The position numbers and the translations under genes were made by a program. A stretch of DNA of 64,000 nucleotides from Chloranthus sessilifolius (lineage: Eukaryota > Streptophyta > Magnoliopsida > Chloranthales > Chloranthaceae). The notes beneath the pieces are model-generated. The model saw only the letters and a program-made list of their open reading frames with translations, did no database searches and had not been told where the DNA came from. The first letter of the stretch is position 1. The number at the start of each line of letters is the position of its first letter. Location: contig CM037595.1 in the NCBI GenBank assembly GCA_021018995.1, positions 77,749,159 to 77,813,158 on the forward strand, written 5' to 3'. Positions 1 to 9,124 of the stretch are shown piece after piece.

Positions 1-755
1 CTCAAGAATGAGGTCCACGCAATGTGCGGCACACGGGGTCCAGTACAGGTGACGTCTCTTCGCCATTAGTTTTAATCCAGCGGCTTTGTAGTTTGCCTTG
101 CGTTATGCATTTACCGCACAACCCGCTGCTCTCCAACCTCATGAACTACCATATCCATTAGTTTAAAGAGGTAGTCAGTAGTCTTTACGTGTCTAGAAGC
201 ATCAACTGATTTCAAAAATATTGTCCCGGCATCGCTGTAAACCAAAAAGTTTATCAAACTCTTCTTTGTGGGACCAGTCCACCCATTGCACATAATTGTG
301 CAACCTCTCTCATCCCATACATCCTCAAAGCTTTGTACATAGGCAGTTATCTCATCGTACTCATATGTTAGTAAGGGCCCAGATATCTCATATGGAGAAG
401 ACTTTTTAACTCCTGGACCAACTTCTGCACTTGTATCAATCATGTTTTTGAAGTACGGCGAGTCTGCTACTTGGCTCGGAATGTGGTTGTATATAAAAAA
501 CTTGGCAATGGATTTTCCAAGCTTCTTCCCCATTTTTGTAAGTGAGATTGCACTCAATTTGGTTTGTTTTGAGCTTTCAGTGCGATACATGAATGGATCC
601 ATGGGGGCTATAGTACGGCCTCTAGTAGACGACCTATAATCCCTCCCAGATGCTGACCTACGCAACCAGGCAGTCTGCTCAACATCCTCATCATTCTCAA
701 CATGTGGCCTATGACTAGATCCACCACCGGTAGCAGGCATAGATGGGCCCCTCAA
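1..755 (-). pseudogene. hAT transposase, DUF659-like region (decayed)
   Basis: The reading frame at 755-111 has the DUF659 hallmarks of plant hAT transposases: a YFKNMID block, then WT-GPTKKSLINFLVY, then GTIFLKSVDAS. Downstream on the minus strand (110-1), after a stop and a frame change, the expected continuation can still be read: NYKAAG, then YWTPCAAHC and a Leu-rich segment. The frame also shifts relative to the BED-finger frame near 740-755. The hAT dimerisation domain would lie off the left edge. The role in the family is cut-and-paste transposition in the nucleus. This copy cannot make an intact enzyme because of the stop near 110 and the shifts. Assignment to hAT is from recalled family motifs. 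Confidence 0.75.
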
Positions 756-1187
756 CCTGGACCGAAACCGATAATCGGCTTCTTCCTGATCTCGCCGCTG
801 TTGTGCTTCTCTGGCACTCTCTCATAGCTCTCGCTATCTGCTCATCCTCATCCTCATCCTCATCATCCTCAGGTGCAGCTGATGTAAACTTTAGATCTGG
901 CCTCTTGATTCTCTCATACATTTCCCTATCACGATCGGCTTCAGCTTTTTTCTTTCCCTTTGCCGCTTGTAAACTAGCTCTGATATTTTCTTTTACCTCT
1001 CTGGGTACACTGGGACACCCTCTTGTCTCTCCCTTTACATGAGCCAGATGCTCCTTTAACCGTGTGATACCTCCTCCCAGCAATTTTTTTCCACAAAGCT
1101 TACATTGTATCTGGAGTCTATTACCATCTATTGTTGTACCGTATTGCCATCTGGATCTGTCGAACGTACCATATTTATTTATTTCAC
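715..1187 (-). pseudogene. BED-type zinc finger N-terminus of the hAT transposase
   Basis: The frame encodes a BED finger: a CKLCGK pair, then RLKEHLAH, and a closing GC, matching the C-x2-C...H...C/H spacing of DNA-binding BED domains. A charged helix (AKGKKKAEADRDREMYERIKR) and a very acidic run (about DDEDEDEDEQ) follow. Reading starts at 1187 because TGCAG just upstream is a good splice acceptor. The open frame runs on to an ATG at 1203, but that Met would be intronic. No in-frame Met is seen in the candidate upstream exon, so the true start is unresolved. The frame shifts into the DUF659 part near 740. Its expected role is binding the element ends. Confidence 0.65.
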
Positions 1188-1385
1188 CTGCATGAATGAG
1201 CAAACGATTGCATTAAAGTAAACATCTAATTTACACTTGAAAATAAAATTTATTTTTTAATTATTGCTATTTTAAAAATATTAGATTATATTTTATTAAA
1301 TTTATTTGACATTATTCTAATTTTTATAAAATTTAGATTACATTTGAATTTTTATTTTATATTATTCTAATTTTTAAAAGATTAG

Positions 1386-1725
1386 ATTATATTTTATCAA
1401 ATTTATTTGATATTATTATAATTTTTAAATATTTATTTGATATTATTATAATTTATGAATGTTTATTTGATATTATTTTAATTTATGAATATTTATTTGA
1501 TATTATTATAATTTATGAATGTTTATTTGATATTATTATAATTTTTAAATATTTATTTGATATTATTATAATTTATGAATGTTTATTTGATATTATTATA
1601 ATTTTTGAATGTTTATTTCATATTATTTTAATTTTTGAATATTTTTTTGATATTATTTTAATTTATGAATATTTATTTGATATTATTATCATTTTTAAAA
1701 ATTTATTCCATATTATTGTAATATT
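1386..1725. repeat. 30-bp AT-rich tandem repeat
   Basis: About eleven copies of a 30-bp unit built on TTTGATATTATTATAATTTA are in exact 30-bp register, varying mainly at the last few bases (ATGAATG or AAATA). It lies in the predicted intron of the hAT element. Confidence 0.85.
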
Positions 1726-1764
1726 TTATGGGACATATCTCATAATATTAATTATTTTAATTAT

Positions 1765-2080
1765 ATGTAACGGTCACATATAATCAATATGGGTCACATA
1801 TAATTAAATTTATTATTAAACTTAATATGGGTCACATATAATTTAATATGTGACCCATAAATTTAATTATACGTGACCCATATTAATTTTAAGTTTAAAT
1901 TATCTGTGACTCATATTGACCCCATTATTTTATTAATTATATGTGACCCATATTGATTACATGTGACCGTTAATTATAATTATTTATATTATTTTTGACC
2001 TATCAATTTAAATATTTTAAATGGGGTCACATATAATTATTTTTGACCCATCATATTATTTTTGACCCATTATTTATATT
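1765..2080. repeat. Inverted and direct repeats of GGGTCACATATAAT
   Basis: The motif GGGTCACATATAATT and its complement AATTATATGTGACCC recur about ten times in alternating orientation, so the region can fold into several hairpins. Confidence 0.75.
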
Positions 2081-2244
2081 ATTTTTAATTAATTTAAATA
2101 TTTAAATATTTTAAATTATTTTTCCCCTCTTCTTAATTTAAATAATTTATTTAAATATTAAATATTTTAATTATTTTAAATAATTTTAAATAATTTAAAT
2201 AATTTAAATAATTATAATAATTAATATTATAGGTAAATGATAAA

Positions 2245-2415
2245 ATTTAAAGGTAGATCTACCTAATTTAAGGATAGATCTACACTTATATAAGGTAGAT
2301 CTACCCTTAAATAAGGTAGATCTACACTTATTTAAGGTAGATCTACACTTAAATAAGGTAGATCTACACTTATTTAAGGTAGATCTACACTTAAATTAGG
2401 TAGATCTACCTTATT
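2245..2415. repeat. 21-bp tandem repeat with palindromic core GGTAGATCTACC
   Basis: Eight or so copies of AAGGTAGATCTACACTTA plus ATTT or AAAT are spaced 21 bp apart. The core is a perfect or near-perfect palindrome centred on AGATCT. Confidence 0.85.
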
Positions 2416-2893
2416 TTAGTATTTAAAATGAAATAAAATAATGGTAAAATGATAAACACGTACCTTCCACGTTGATCCCGTGATTTTTTGTACGATTTAG
2501 CGCCGATTTAGGGTGCAAATAACTCAAAAATGAGAGAGGAAGAAGGAAGAAGAGAGGAAGAAGGAAGAAAATGAGGAAAAAAAATGGGTAACCCGACCCT
2601 TTAGTCGGGTCAAAGGGTGGGGCCCACCGATAATTTGAAATTATCGTCCGATATGAACAATAATTTCAAAGTATCGTTCGTATCGGACGATAATTTCGTC
2701 CTTTTTTTATTTTTTACTTTTTAGTCAAATTATCGGACGATAATTTGAAATTATCGTCCGATACGGACGATATTTTGTCCGTAATCGACAATAATTTATC
2801 TATTTTATATAGGGTACGATACATATCCTATGTATCGTACCGCTGACCTCCAAAACCGATACGTATCGGTATCGGACGATATTTTGACCCATG

Positions 2894-3515
2894 ATCAAAG
2901 GTGACGTTGTTATAATTGTACGTGGAGGCCTAAGCTATCACACGGGATGGGGTGAGAAAGTCGAAGATGAAGAAAACGTCCTTATCAGGCTCAATATGGA
3001 CGATGCTTTGCCAGTAGCAAATTCTCTTTCTCTCTCTACTCTCTCTCTCTAGATATATTCCTACCATGATTTGGATTATTGTACAAGGAATGCCAAGGTT
3101 GAGGACCACATGCTAATCATCCTTTCTCATACAACAAATAAATATGTGAGTGAAGGTAGTAGTGGTATTAGTATTACTATTATTATAGGACAGTGGTATA
3201 CAGTGGACAGATTTTTATAGACAATTTTGCAGCCAGCTTACAAGCTACCCAACAACCCATTGGGGATGGACTCTTCCTGATTTTCTTGGTTCAGATGTTT
3301 GCAGAATGCTGTGGAGGAAGAAAGCTCTGAACCTATGGATAATGAACTAGATGGTGATGAGACAACACACAGTAATAATGTTGTAGGAGAAAGCTCTGAA
3401 ATTAGGAATTATGAGTTACGAGATCTAGGAGAAAGCTCTGAAATTAGGAATTATGAGTTACAAGATCTTGTGTTGCTTGAGCAAGCAGCTATTGATTTCT
3501 TTGTGTTACTTATAA
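2894..3515 (+). other. No clear gene; coding-like scraps and a 42-bp tandem duplication
   Basis: At 2915-3025 one plus-strand frame is open and has a protein-like composition (GWGEKVEDEENVLIRLNMDD). This faintly recalls the start of a plant small heat-shock domain, but is too short to assign. A CT-rich run lies at 3025-3052. At 3299-3520 a 73-codon frame contains an in-frame 42-bp duplication (3386-3427 and 3428-3469) giving two copies of GESSEIRNYEL. It may be a remnant of a captured or broken gene. No start context or partner exon was found. Confidence 0.25.
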
Positions 3516-3582
3516 GGTAGCCAGTACTTGCACACGCTTTTTAAGTGATTGCACCGAGGTTAAAGAAAGACTTTGTATTTAA

Positions 3583-5604
3583 GGCCCTGTTTGATAGCAA
3601 TGAAACTCCAAAGAGGAAATGAAATTAATTTCTTAGTTGATTTCCTGGGAAATGATTTCCTATAGAAATGAATTTTCCACTGTTTGATTAGTGTGTTTGA
3701 GAAATGAATTTCATTGGAAATTGATTTCTCTTGTTTGATTAGTATCTTTAAAAATGAATTTGAAAATGAGTTTTTAAGTTTTGATCATTTATTATTAAAA
3801 TCATAATTCAAGTCAAATATTAACCAATAATTTTTTTAATGATATTCCATTAGGTTACAAATTAATACCATAGTAATCACTATTTATTACTAAGTTACAT
3901 AAATCAGAGTTTAAAAAGTCAAACTCAAACTCAAATAAAAAGTCAAACTTTGGCCAAACTTAAAATTTTGATTAAAAAAAATATGTAAAGATAACAAAGT
4001 TGTAAATGCTAGTATCTAATGTAAGTTTATACGTTGAAATGAAATTAAGTTTTTATAAAAGTCAAACTTTGACCAAGAGAAAATTTTGCAATGTACCAGC
4101 AAGTTACAAAGGTCCAACTGCAAATTAATATAACAATATTCATATATATCGTTAGGTTACACTAGTCAAAATTTGATCAAATATCTACTTTTAATAAAAG
4201 TCAAACTTTGATCAAACGTAAAACTTTGATTAATAAATTTTTTTAAGACTAAAGTACAAAGTTATATAGTAAATACTAGTATGTAACATAAGGTTGCATG
4301 TTGAAACAAAGTTCAATTTTTAAACTTCAAAGAAAATTCAATTTTTTAAAAAAGTCAAACTTTTTCCAATAAAAAATTCGACAATCTACCGTCAACATAC
4401 AAATTAATATAACAGTATTTGTATCCATCGCTAGGTTACACTAGTCAAAAATTTGATTAAATATTAACTTTTAAAAAGTAAAACTTTGACCAAATGTAAA
4501 AAAAAATAAAATAAAATTTGCTAATATGCTATAAAGTAATAAATTTAAAAAATAATAATCTCATTGGGGATACAAAAGTTCAAAAAAATCAAATTGTGTT
4601 AAAAAGTCAAAGTTTGACCAAATATCAAACTTTAACCGATAAAAATTTATATTACCAAATTACAAATAACAACAATAATAATCACTATCTACTGTCAAGA
4701 TACACTCCTCAAATTTTGACTACAATCAAAATTTGAATAAAAGTCAAACTTTGACCAATAAAAATGAGGCAATGTATTTTCAAGTTATAAATTAAAATAA
4801 TGATAGATACTTTTAATTATATTTTACTAATAGAAATTTATAACATTTTATAGAAAATCAAATTTTAACCAAAAGTCAAACTTTGACCAAGAAAAAATTG
4901 CACTGATATAGCATAAGTTTGACCTAAAAGTCAAAATTGACAAAAAGTCAAAGTTTGACTAATATAATTGAGAATCTAGTATTAAATTATACATCAACGC
5001 GGCAGTATCCTTTTTTCGCCATCAAATTATTGGAATCAGTTTAATAAAAGTAAAATTTTAATTAAAAGTCAAAGTTGGACCTTAAAATCAACCTTTGACC
5101 CCTAAAAATTTGATAATATATTACTAACTTACAACTTATTATCATGTTTCAGTAGTCAAAGTTTGATCAAAAGTCAACTTTATATAGCTTATAAATTCAA
5201 TTAAAGTTTGATTAAATTTAAACTTTGACCAAAGTCAAATATTAGCTGAAAAGAGTATGATGTAGATAATGTGGTGGTCATAGTGATCATGCTGGTATGA
5301 TGGTCATAGAAATTGAAGTTACTCTTTAATAGTCAAAAAATAATTTTTTTTGCTTTTAGGTTTTTTATAAGTAACTTTAGATTTGCAATAACAAAAAATT
5401 ATTAGTTTGTTAGTAGGAAACTCAATTTCAGCCACTTAAAAGGTTGAAATGATTTCCTCCTAAAATGATTTGGTGTATGGAAATTCAATTTACATGCGAC
5501 TTAAATTCATTTCCATCTCCTTAAATAGCTATCAAACAATAACAATTGGAAATTAAATTTCATTTCCATAATGAAATTATATTTCCATATTATCAAACAA
5601 GGCC
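3583..5604. mobile_element. PIF/Harbinger-like non-autonomous element nested in the MITE
   Basis: The termini are GGCCCTGTTTGATA and, inverted, GGCCTTGTTTGATA. They are flanked by TAA (left, probably a mutated TTA) and TTA (right). The other MITE copy shows the unfilled site, with a single TTT/TTA-like stretch in the same position. TTA duplications and GGCCYTGTTTG ends are typical of PIF/Harbinger and Tourist-like elements. No transposase frame was found in its 2022 bp; the interior is AT-rich with many GTCAAA/TTTGAC repeats. Confidence 0.72.
3900..5250. repeat. Dispersed AGTCAAACTTTGACC repeats (W-box-like)
   Basis: The imperfect palindrome AGTCAAACTTTGACCAA recurs more than a dozen times by eye, often every 70-120 bp. 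Each copy carries TTGAC in both orientations, and TTGACC/TTGACT matches the core that WRKY factors bind in promoters. That it has such a role here is only an inference. It lies inside the Harbinger-like element. Confidence 0.7.
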
Positions 5605-5940
5605 TTAGGGACATGTGTCATGTGAAAACGCAATCTAGGCCGTTTGATTTAAAGTTCATGATCTATAGATCCTTAGTGGACAAGATTGGAGCAAAACACG
5701 ACATTTATCATATAATCTATTGTTGTCAACCGTTGAATCAAATAATAGCCTTTGACTATATTTAATCACATGATGAATATTATATTTCATGCCAATCTTA
5801 TCTACTAAGGATCTGTAGATCATGAACTTTAAATCAGACGGCCCAAAATGTGTTTTCACATGTCACATGTCCCTAAAATACAAAGTCTTTTTTTAACCTT
5901 CGTGCAATCACTTAAAAAGCGAGTGCAAGTAATGGCTCCC

Positions 5941-6284
5941 TACTGAAAATCCTTGGCTAATATTGAATAGGGGTTTTTGGATTTACCCCAGAGAAATGTC
6001 TTATTTGCATTTCACCTATAGTCATGGATTCTCCGCTATGACTGCTTTGAGTCAATTGATTGAATAAAAGTAAAAATAGTTTTTGTCAAATATTGTTTTC
6101 ACATGTATTAGGACCAAATTGCCCCTAACTAGCCTAAAAAACTAAAACTTTTGAGCACCTATATTTTCGCCTCCCTAAAACTTCTACATATTTATTTCTG
6201 TCAAGTTTTGTTTTCACACTTTTTAATACCAAAAATATCCATTTTTTGTTTGAAAATTATCGGAGATTACCTCCGTCCCCCTCC
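5941..6284. other. Intronic spacer, nothing recognised
   Basis: AT-rich sequence with no motif, repeat or reading frame that I can support. It is presumed intron of the eIF4A-III gene. Confidence 0.5.
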
Positions 6285-6462
6285 ACATGAGAAAGCAAAG
6301 AACGGTTTTGGTAAATGCTTTTAGTAGAAGGGAAGGGCCCCACGTCGCTATCTACCACGTCAGATTGCCAGATACATGAGAAAACAAAGAACGGTTTTGG
6401 TAAATGCTTTTAGTAGAAGGGAAGGGCCCCACATTGCTACCTATCAAGTCAAATTGCCAAAT
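6285..6462. repeat. 89-bp tandem duplication
   Basis: Two adjacent copies (6285-6373 and 6374-6462) both start ACATGAGAAARCAAAGAACG and differ at only a few positions. Confidence 0.9.
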
Positions 6463-6558
6463 AAGAATTCTACACGTAACAAGGTATTTGGTACATGCCA
6501 ATGCACTGAGATTAAGGGGACAGATGCATCTGTGCACCCACATTTAGTTGCTCTTGCA

Positions 6559-6962
6559 TATGGGTGGGGAAAAAAAGAGTCAAAAATCGGTGAAACCAAA
6601 CTGAAAAAAGTTGACCCGAATCCGAACCAAAATCGATCCAAAACCGGTTTTGAAGCGGTTCGGTTTTGGGTGCCGAAAACCAAAAACTGGTTGAGTATGG
6701 AGAGAAAACCGATGAAAAGCAGGAAAAAAATGGTAAAAAATCTCTTTAAAAAGAATAAAATATATAAAAAACTGAAAATCGAACCGAACCAACCGAAACT
6801 GGATCGGTTCGGGTTCCATTTCGGTTTCACCCATTGCAGATTCAGTTAGTTGATCAAGCTGAGAAATTTAGGTCCGGGTTCGGTTTTGGCTAAAACGACA
6901 CTGAAACCGGAGCCAAAAAGTTAGTTTCGATTTCTATTCGGAAAACTGAAATTCCAACCCTA
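6559..6962. mobile_element. hAT-type MITE with 8-bp duplication CTCTTGCA
   Basis: A 404-bp insert is flanked on both sides by CTCTTGCA (6551-6558 and 6963-6970). The right end reads inward TAGGGTTGGAA; the left end, TATGGGTGGGGA, is a decayed match. The interior is full of CGGTTCGGTTTTGG-like repeats and complements. The 8-bp target duplication and the terminal sequence fit the hAT superfamily. The open frames across it (both strands) come from the low-complexity composition and are not genes. Confidence 0.8.
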
Positions 6963-6971
6963 CTCTTGCAA

Positions 6972-7115
6972 CCTAGAGTTGGTATGCCAGTGTGCCTAGG
7001 TGCACTCATGTGCGCCCATTTAAATACACAAGCCAAGCACTTTATAGAAACACTTATTAGGTACATTATGGGCGCACATATGTGCACCCAGGCACACTGG
7101 CATACCAACTCTAGG
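6972..7115. mobile_element. Foldback (long inverted repeat) element
   Basis: Arms of about 47 bp, starting CCTAGAGTTGGTATGCCAGT and ending with its complement, are nearly perfect inverted repeats separated by about 45 bp of AT-rich loop. No convincing target duplication was seen. The next MITE has inserted directly at its right edge. Confidence 0.75.
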
Positions 7116-7119
7116 ATAA

Positions 7120-7520
7120 GGGAGCCATTACTTGCACTAAAAAATGTGGCCCTTACACTGAAGTTAAAGAAAGACTTTGTATTTTCGTGATATGTGACAT
7201 GTGAAAACGCAACCTAGGCCATCTGATTTAAAGTTCATGATCTATAGATCCTTAGTGGATAAGATTGGAGCAAAACATGATATTTATCATATAATCTATT
7301 TTTGTCAACCGTTGAATCAAATAATAGCCTTTGACTATATTTAATCACGTGATGAAGATTATATTTCGTGCTAATCTTTTGCCCTTGATATCTTTAAATG
7401 ATGGGCTCTAAATCAAACGGTTTAGATGGAGTTTTCATGGAGCAGAGGTCGCAAAACTTGTAGGTCTTTGTTTTAAACTTGGTGCAAGGACCAAGTTTCC
7501 GAGTGCAAGTAATGGCTCCC
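7120..7520. mobile_element. Mutator-like MITE, copy 2 (401 bp)
   Basis: The termini GGGAGCCATTACTTGCAC and its exact complement (GTGCAAGTAATGGCTCCC) bound 401 bp. The 9-bp flanks are CTAGGATAA and ACAGGATAA (7 of 9 identical). The body matches the split copy at 3516-5940, including the AAGTTCATGATCTATAGATC block. It is non-coding. Confidence 0.8.
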
Positions 7521-7529
7521 ACAGGATAA

Positions 7530-8209
7530 TCATTCAAGAGGTTCATATATGTCATTAGTGGGGCGAAAAATAATCTCCATCATCACCGGTTTAAACTTGT
7601 GAAATTGCATCAACATCAATATCATTTAAAACCCATCCCACCATGCTCCTTACGTTTACACATTTGACCCCAATTTTTCCAATGCATGCCTTTACCAAAC
7701 CTAGCTCAGTTCAATTCCCATAATTTCCCTTATCTCTTTATATTTTGCATACAAAAAATTTGTTAACCTAACCTTCAAATGATTCATGCTCGAACTTGAT
7801 CCGAGGGGTGAAGTTCATGTGCTCGATTTGGTTAAAAAATTGAGTCAACCAATGAAATCAAATCAACCTGATAATGTTTGGGTTGGTGTTACCGGCACAC
7901 CACTTTATGTTACAGCGACCGCATTCAATGAATAAAAACTGTTGAAAGGGAATGGACATCCACAGTCCAAAATGTGGTCAAACGATAAAAAATTCAATGC
8001 GCTATGATGTGTGGGGCAGTATCCAAACTTTGGTTGAAGTTTAGACCACAAAAAAAAATTAATTTTTTTTAATAGATGACATGCGACATTGCACATGATC
8101 CCAAAAAAGACACTATCTTGGAATCAGGTGTCATGTGACATATGATCTGAGGTTTGAATGCATAGGTTCATCCATACATTAGAATCTATAGACCTTTTCC
8201 ATTTTATAA

Positions 8210-8245
<36 letters not shown>

Positions 8246-8396
8246 GATTTTATAGAGCAACACGTGCATGTTTACTAGTACTTAAAAAGAGAAAAAACCT
8301 TAAAGTTTTGTACTATGTTGTTCATAAGAAACCTTTAGGTTTTGCCTATTTTATACTAATTTGTTCATTAAAACCATTATTTTTAATTTGAAATAT

Positions 8397-8442
<46 letters not shown>

Positions 8443-8705
8443 TTTTAAATTAATCTTTTTAAAAATTTCAATTTTCCCTGATTTTTTTCGACTTTGACTG
8501 ATTTTTGTTGACTTTTCCCGACTTAGACCCATGCTGATTTATTGCTGACTCCCGACTTTGTCACTATGCACTTTACAGTCCCTAAGAAGTATTCCAAAAG
8601 CAAGCACAAAGTTATAGTAAGATGCAATCATCCATAGCTAATGAACAAGCAAATCAGTGGTACAACACAAGCTAGCAAAGTTGAAAACACTAATTTGAAG
8701 CATAC
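7530..8705. other. Intron 3 of eIF4A-III, proximal part, with two microsatellites
   Basis: No gene is seen. Simple repeats are (TTA)n at about 8211-8244 and (AT)n followed by a T run at about 8403-8446. The donor of this intron is GTATG at 8705-8701, next to exon 3. The following eIF4A-III exons were looked for on the minus strand down to position 1 and not found, so the intron is longer than 8.7 kb or the gene is truncated to the left. Confidence 0.6.
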
Positions 8706-8786
8706 CTGGAGCTCGGGTGGAAGGTATCTATAAACATCGTATATTTGATCCTTGAACCCTCGGCTCAACATCTCATCAGATTCATC
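8706..8786 (-). CDS. EIF4A3: eIF4A-III exon 3
   Basis: This 27-codon exon encodes [12 protein letters not shown] and continues to YLPPELQ. It carries the DEAD-box motif II in its DESD form. DESD together with [11 protein letters not shown] separates eIF4A-III from the translation factor eIF4A (DEAD, then QIYDIFQ-type). The acceptor AACAG|GATG (8787/8786) and donor CCAG|GTATG (8706/8705) are both consensus. It follows exon 2 in phase 0. Motif II coordinates Mg-ATP hydrolysis. Motifs III to VI, encoded by later exons, are not in the window. Confidence 0.92.
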
Positions 8787-8883
8787 CTGTTTCAACATCA
8801 AAGTTCAAAGACACAAAATCAATCTCCGCTCGACCAGCTCTAAAATTATGTCTAAAAATCAACAAGAAAATTTATGTACAGAC

Positions 8884-9124
8884 AAGGACTAATAATTTGA
8901 TCGCCCGGGTCCTTAATGTTCTCCTCTTGATCATATCACAGACTCTGCCAGGAGTACCAGACACCACGTGAACTCCATATTCTAGCTTCCTTATATCCTC
9001 TCCGATACTTTTGCCGCCAATGCACGAATGTGCTTGTATGTTTATGAAATCTCCAATGGCCAATATAACTTTCTCAGTCTGTGCGGCAAGTTCTCTAGTC
9101 GGTGACAAAATCAAAGCCTGGACC
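8884..9124 (-). CDS. EIF4A3: eIF4A-III exon 2
   Basis: 241 bp: the last base of the split Glu codon plus 80 codons. It contains helicase motif Ia ([13 protein letters not shown]), the GG block (CIGGKS) and motif Ib ([11 protein letters not shown]), which contact RNA in DEAD-box proteins. The acceptor is TTTGCAG|GGTC (9125/9124). The donor CTT|GTCTG (8884/8883) is GT-type but weak. The frame joins exon 1 exactly (...SR E VQALIL...), as in plant eIF4A-III. It is intact, with no stop or shift. The open frame appears to end a few codons further on only because it reads into the intron. Confidence 0.95.

Larger units (their letters stand above)
1188..2463 (-). other. Predicted intron in the hAT element
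   Basis: On the minus strand a consensus donor (GGAAG|GTACG, boundary 2464/2463) and an acceptor (ATGCAG|GTGAA, boundary 1188/1187) flank an extremely AT-rich 1276 bp. Joining the flanks keeps the BED-finger frame open into the upstream exon back to at least 2530. The splice calls are inference from consensus; there are no transcript data. Confidence 0.45.
1..2893 (-). mobile_element. hAT element (BED/DUF659 type), one end outside the window
   Basis: This is the 5' part of a hAT-superfamily DNA transposon on the minus strand. The transposase relic lies at 1-1203, a predicted intron follows, and the terminus is at 2893. Read inward on the minus strand, the terminus starts CATGGGTCAAAAT. The same 13-bp terminus bounds a MITE at 12832-13044 that has a perfect 8-bp target duplication, and this is what places the end at 2893. 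The sequence next to the end (2894-2901, ATCAAAGG) would be one copy of the target duplication; its partner lies off the left edge. The subterminal region (2600-2890) repeats ATAATTTGAAATTATCG and CGATACG palindromes. The element sits inside an intron of the eIF4A-III gene and has the same orientation as that gene. Confidence 0.72.
3516..5940. mobile_element. Mutator-like MITE, copy 1, split by a nested element
   Basis: The termini are GGTAGCCAGTACTTGCAC and the complement of GGGAGCCATTACTTGCAC, and the long inverted repeats continue for well over 100 bp inward. Nine-base flanks TACTTATAA and TACTGAAAA agree at 7 of 9 positions, the duplication length typical of Mutator-like elements. Without the inserted element (3583-5604, plus the duplicated TTA) the copy is about 400 bp, the same as the uninterrupted copy at 7120-7520, to which it is clearly homologous throughout. 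It has no coding capacity. Confidence 0.75.

Noticed and set aside
743..1042. Plus-strand frame with a poly-Ser run
   Set aside because: It is the complement of the acidic Asp/Glu run of the BED-finger protein on the minus strand.
2915..3025. Small heat-shock protein exon
   Set aside because: Only about 35 residues of weak likeness with no second exon; left as an unassigned scrap.
6376..6849. 157-codon plus-strand and 128-codon minus-strand frames
   Set aside because: They cross the boundary of a hAT MITE and reflect its CGGTTCGGTTTTGG low-complexity sequence; neither resembles a protein family.
8872..9114. Separate small helicase gene
   Set aside because: Its ends are splice sites and it joins exon 1 and exon 3 in frame, so it is an exon of eIF4A-III.
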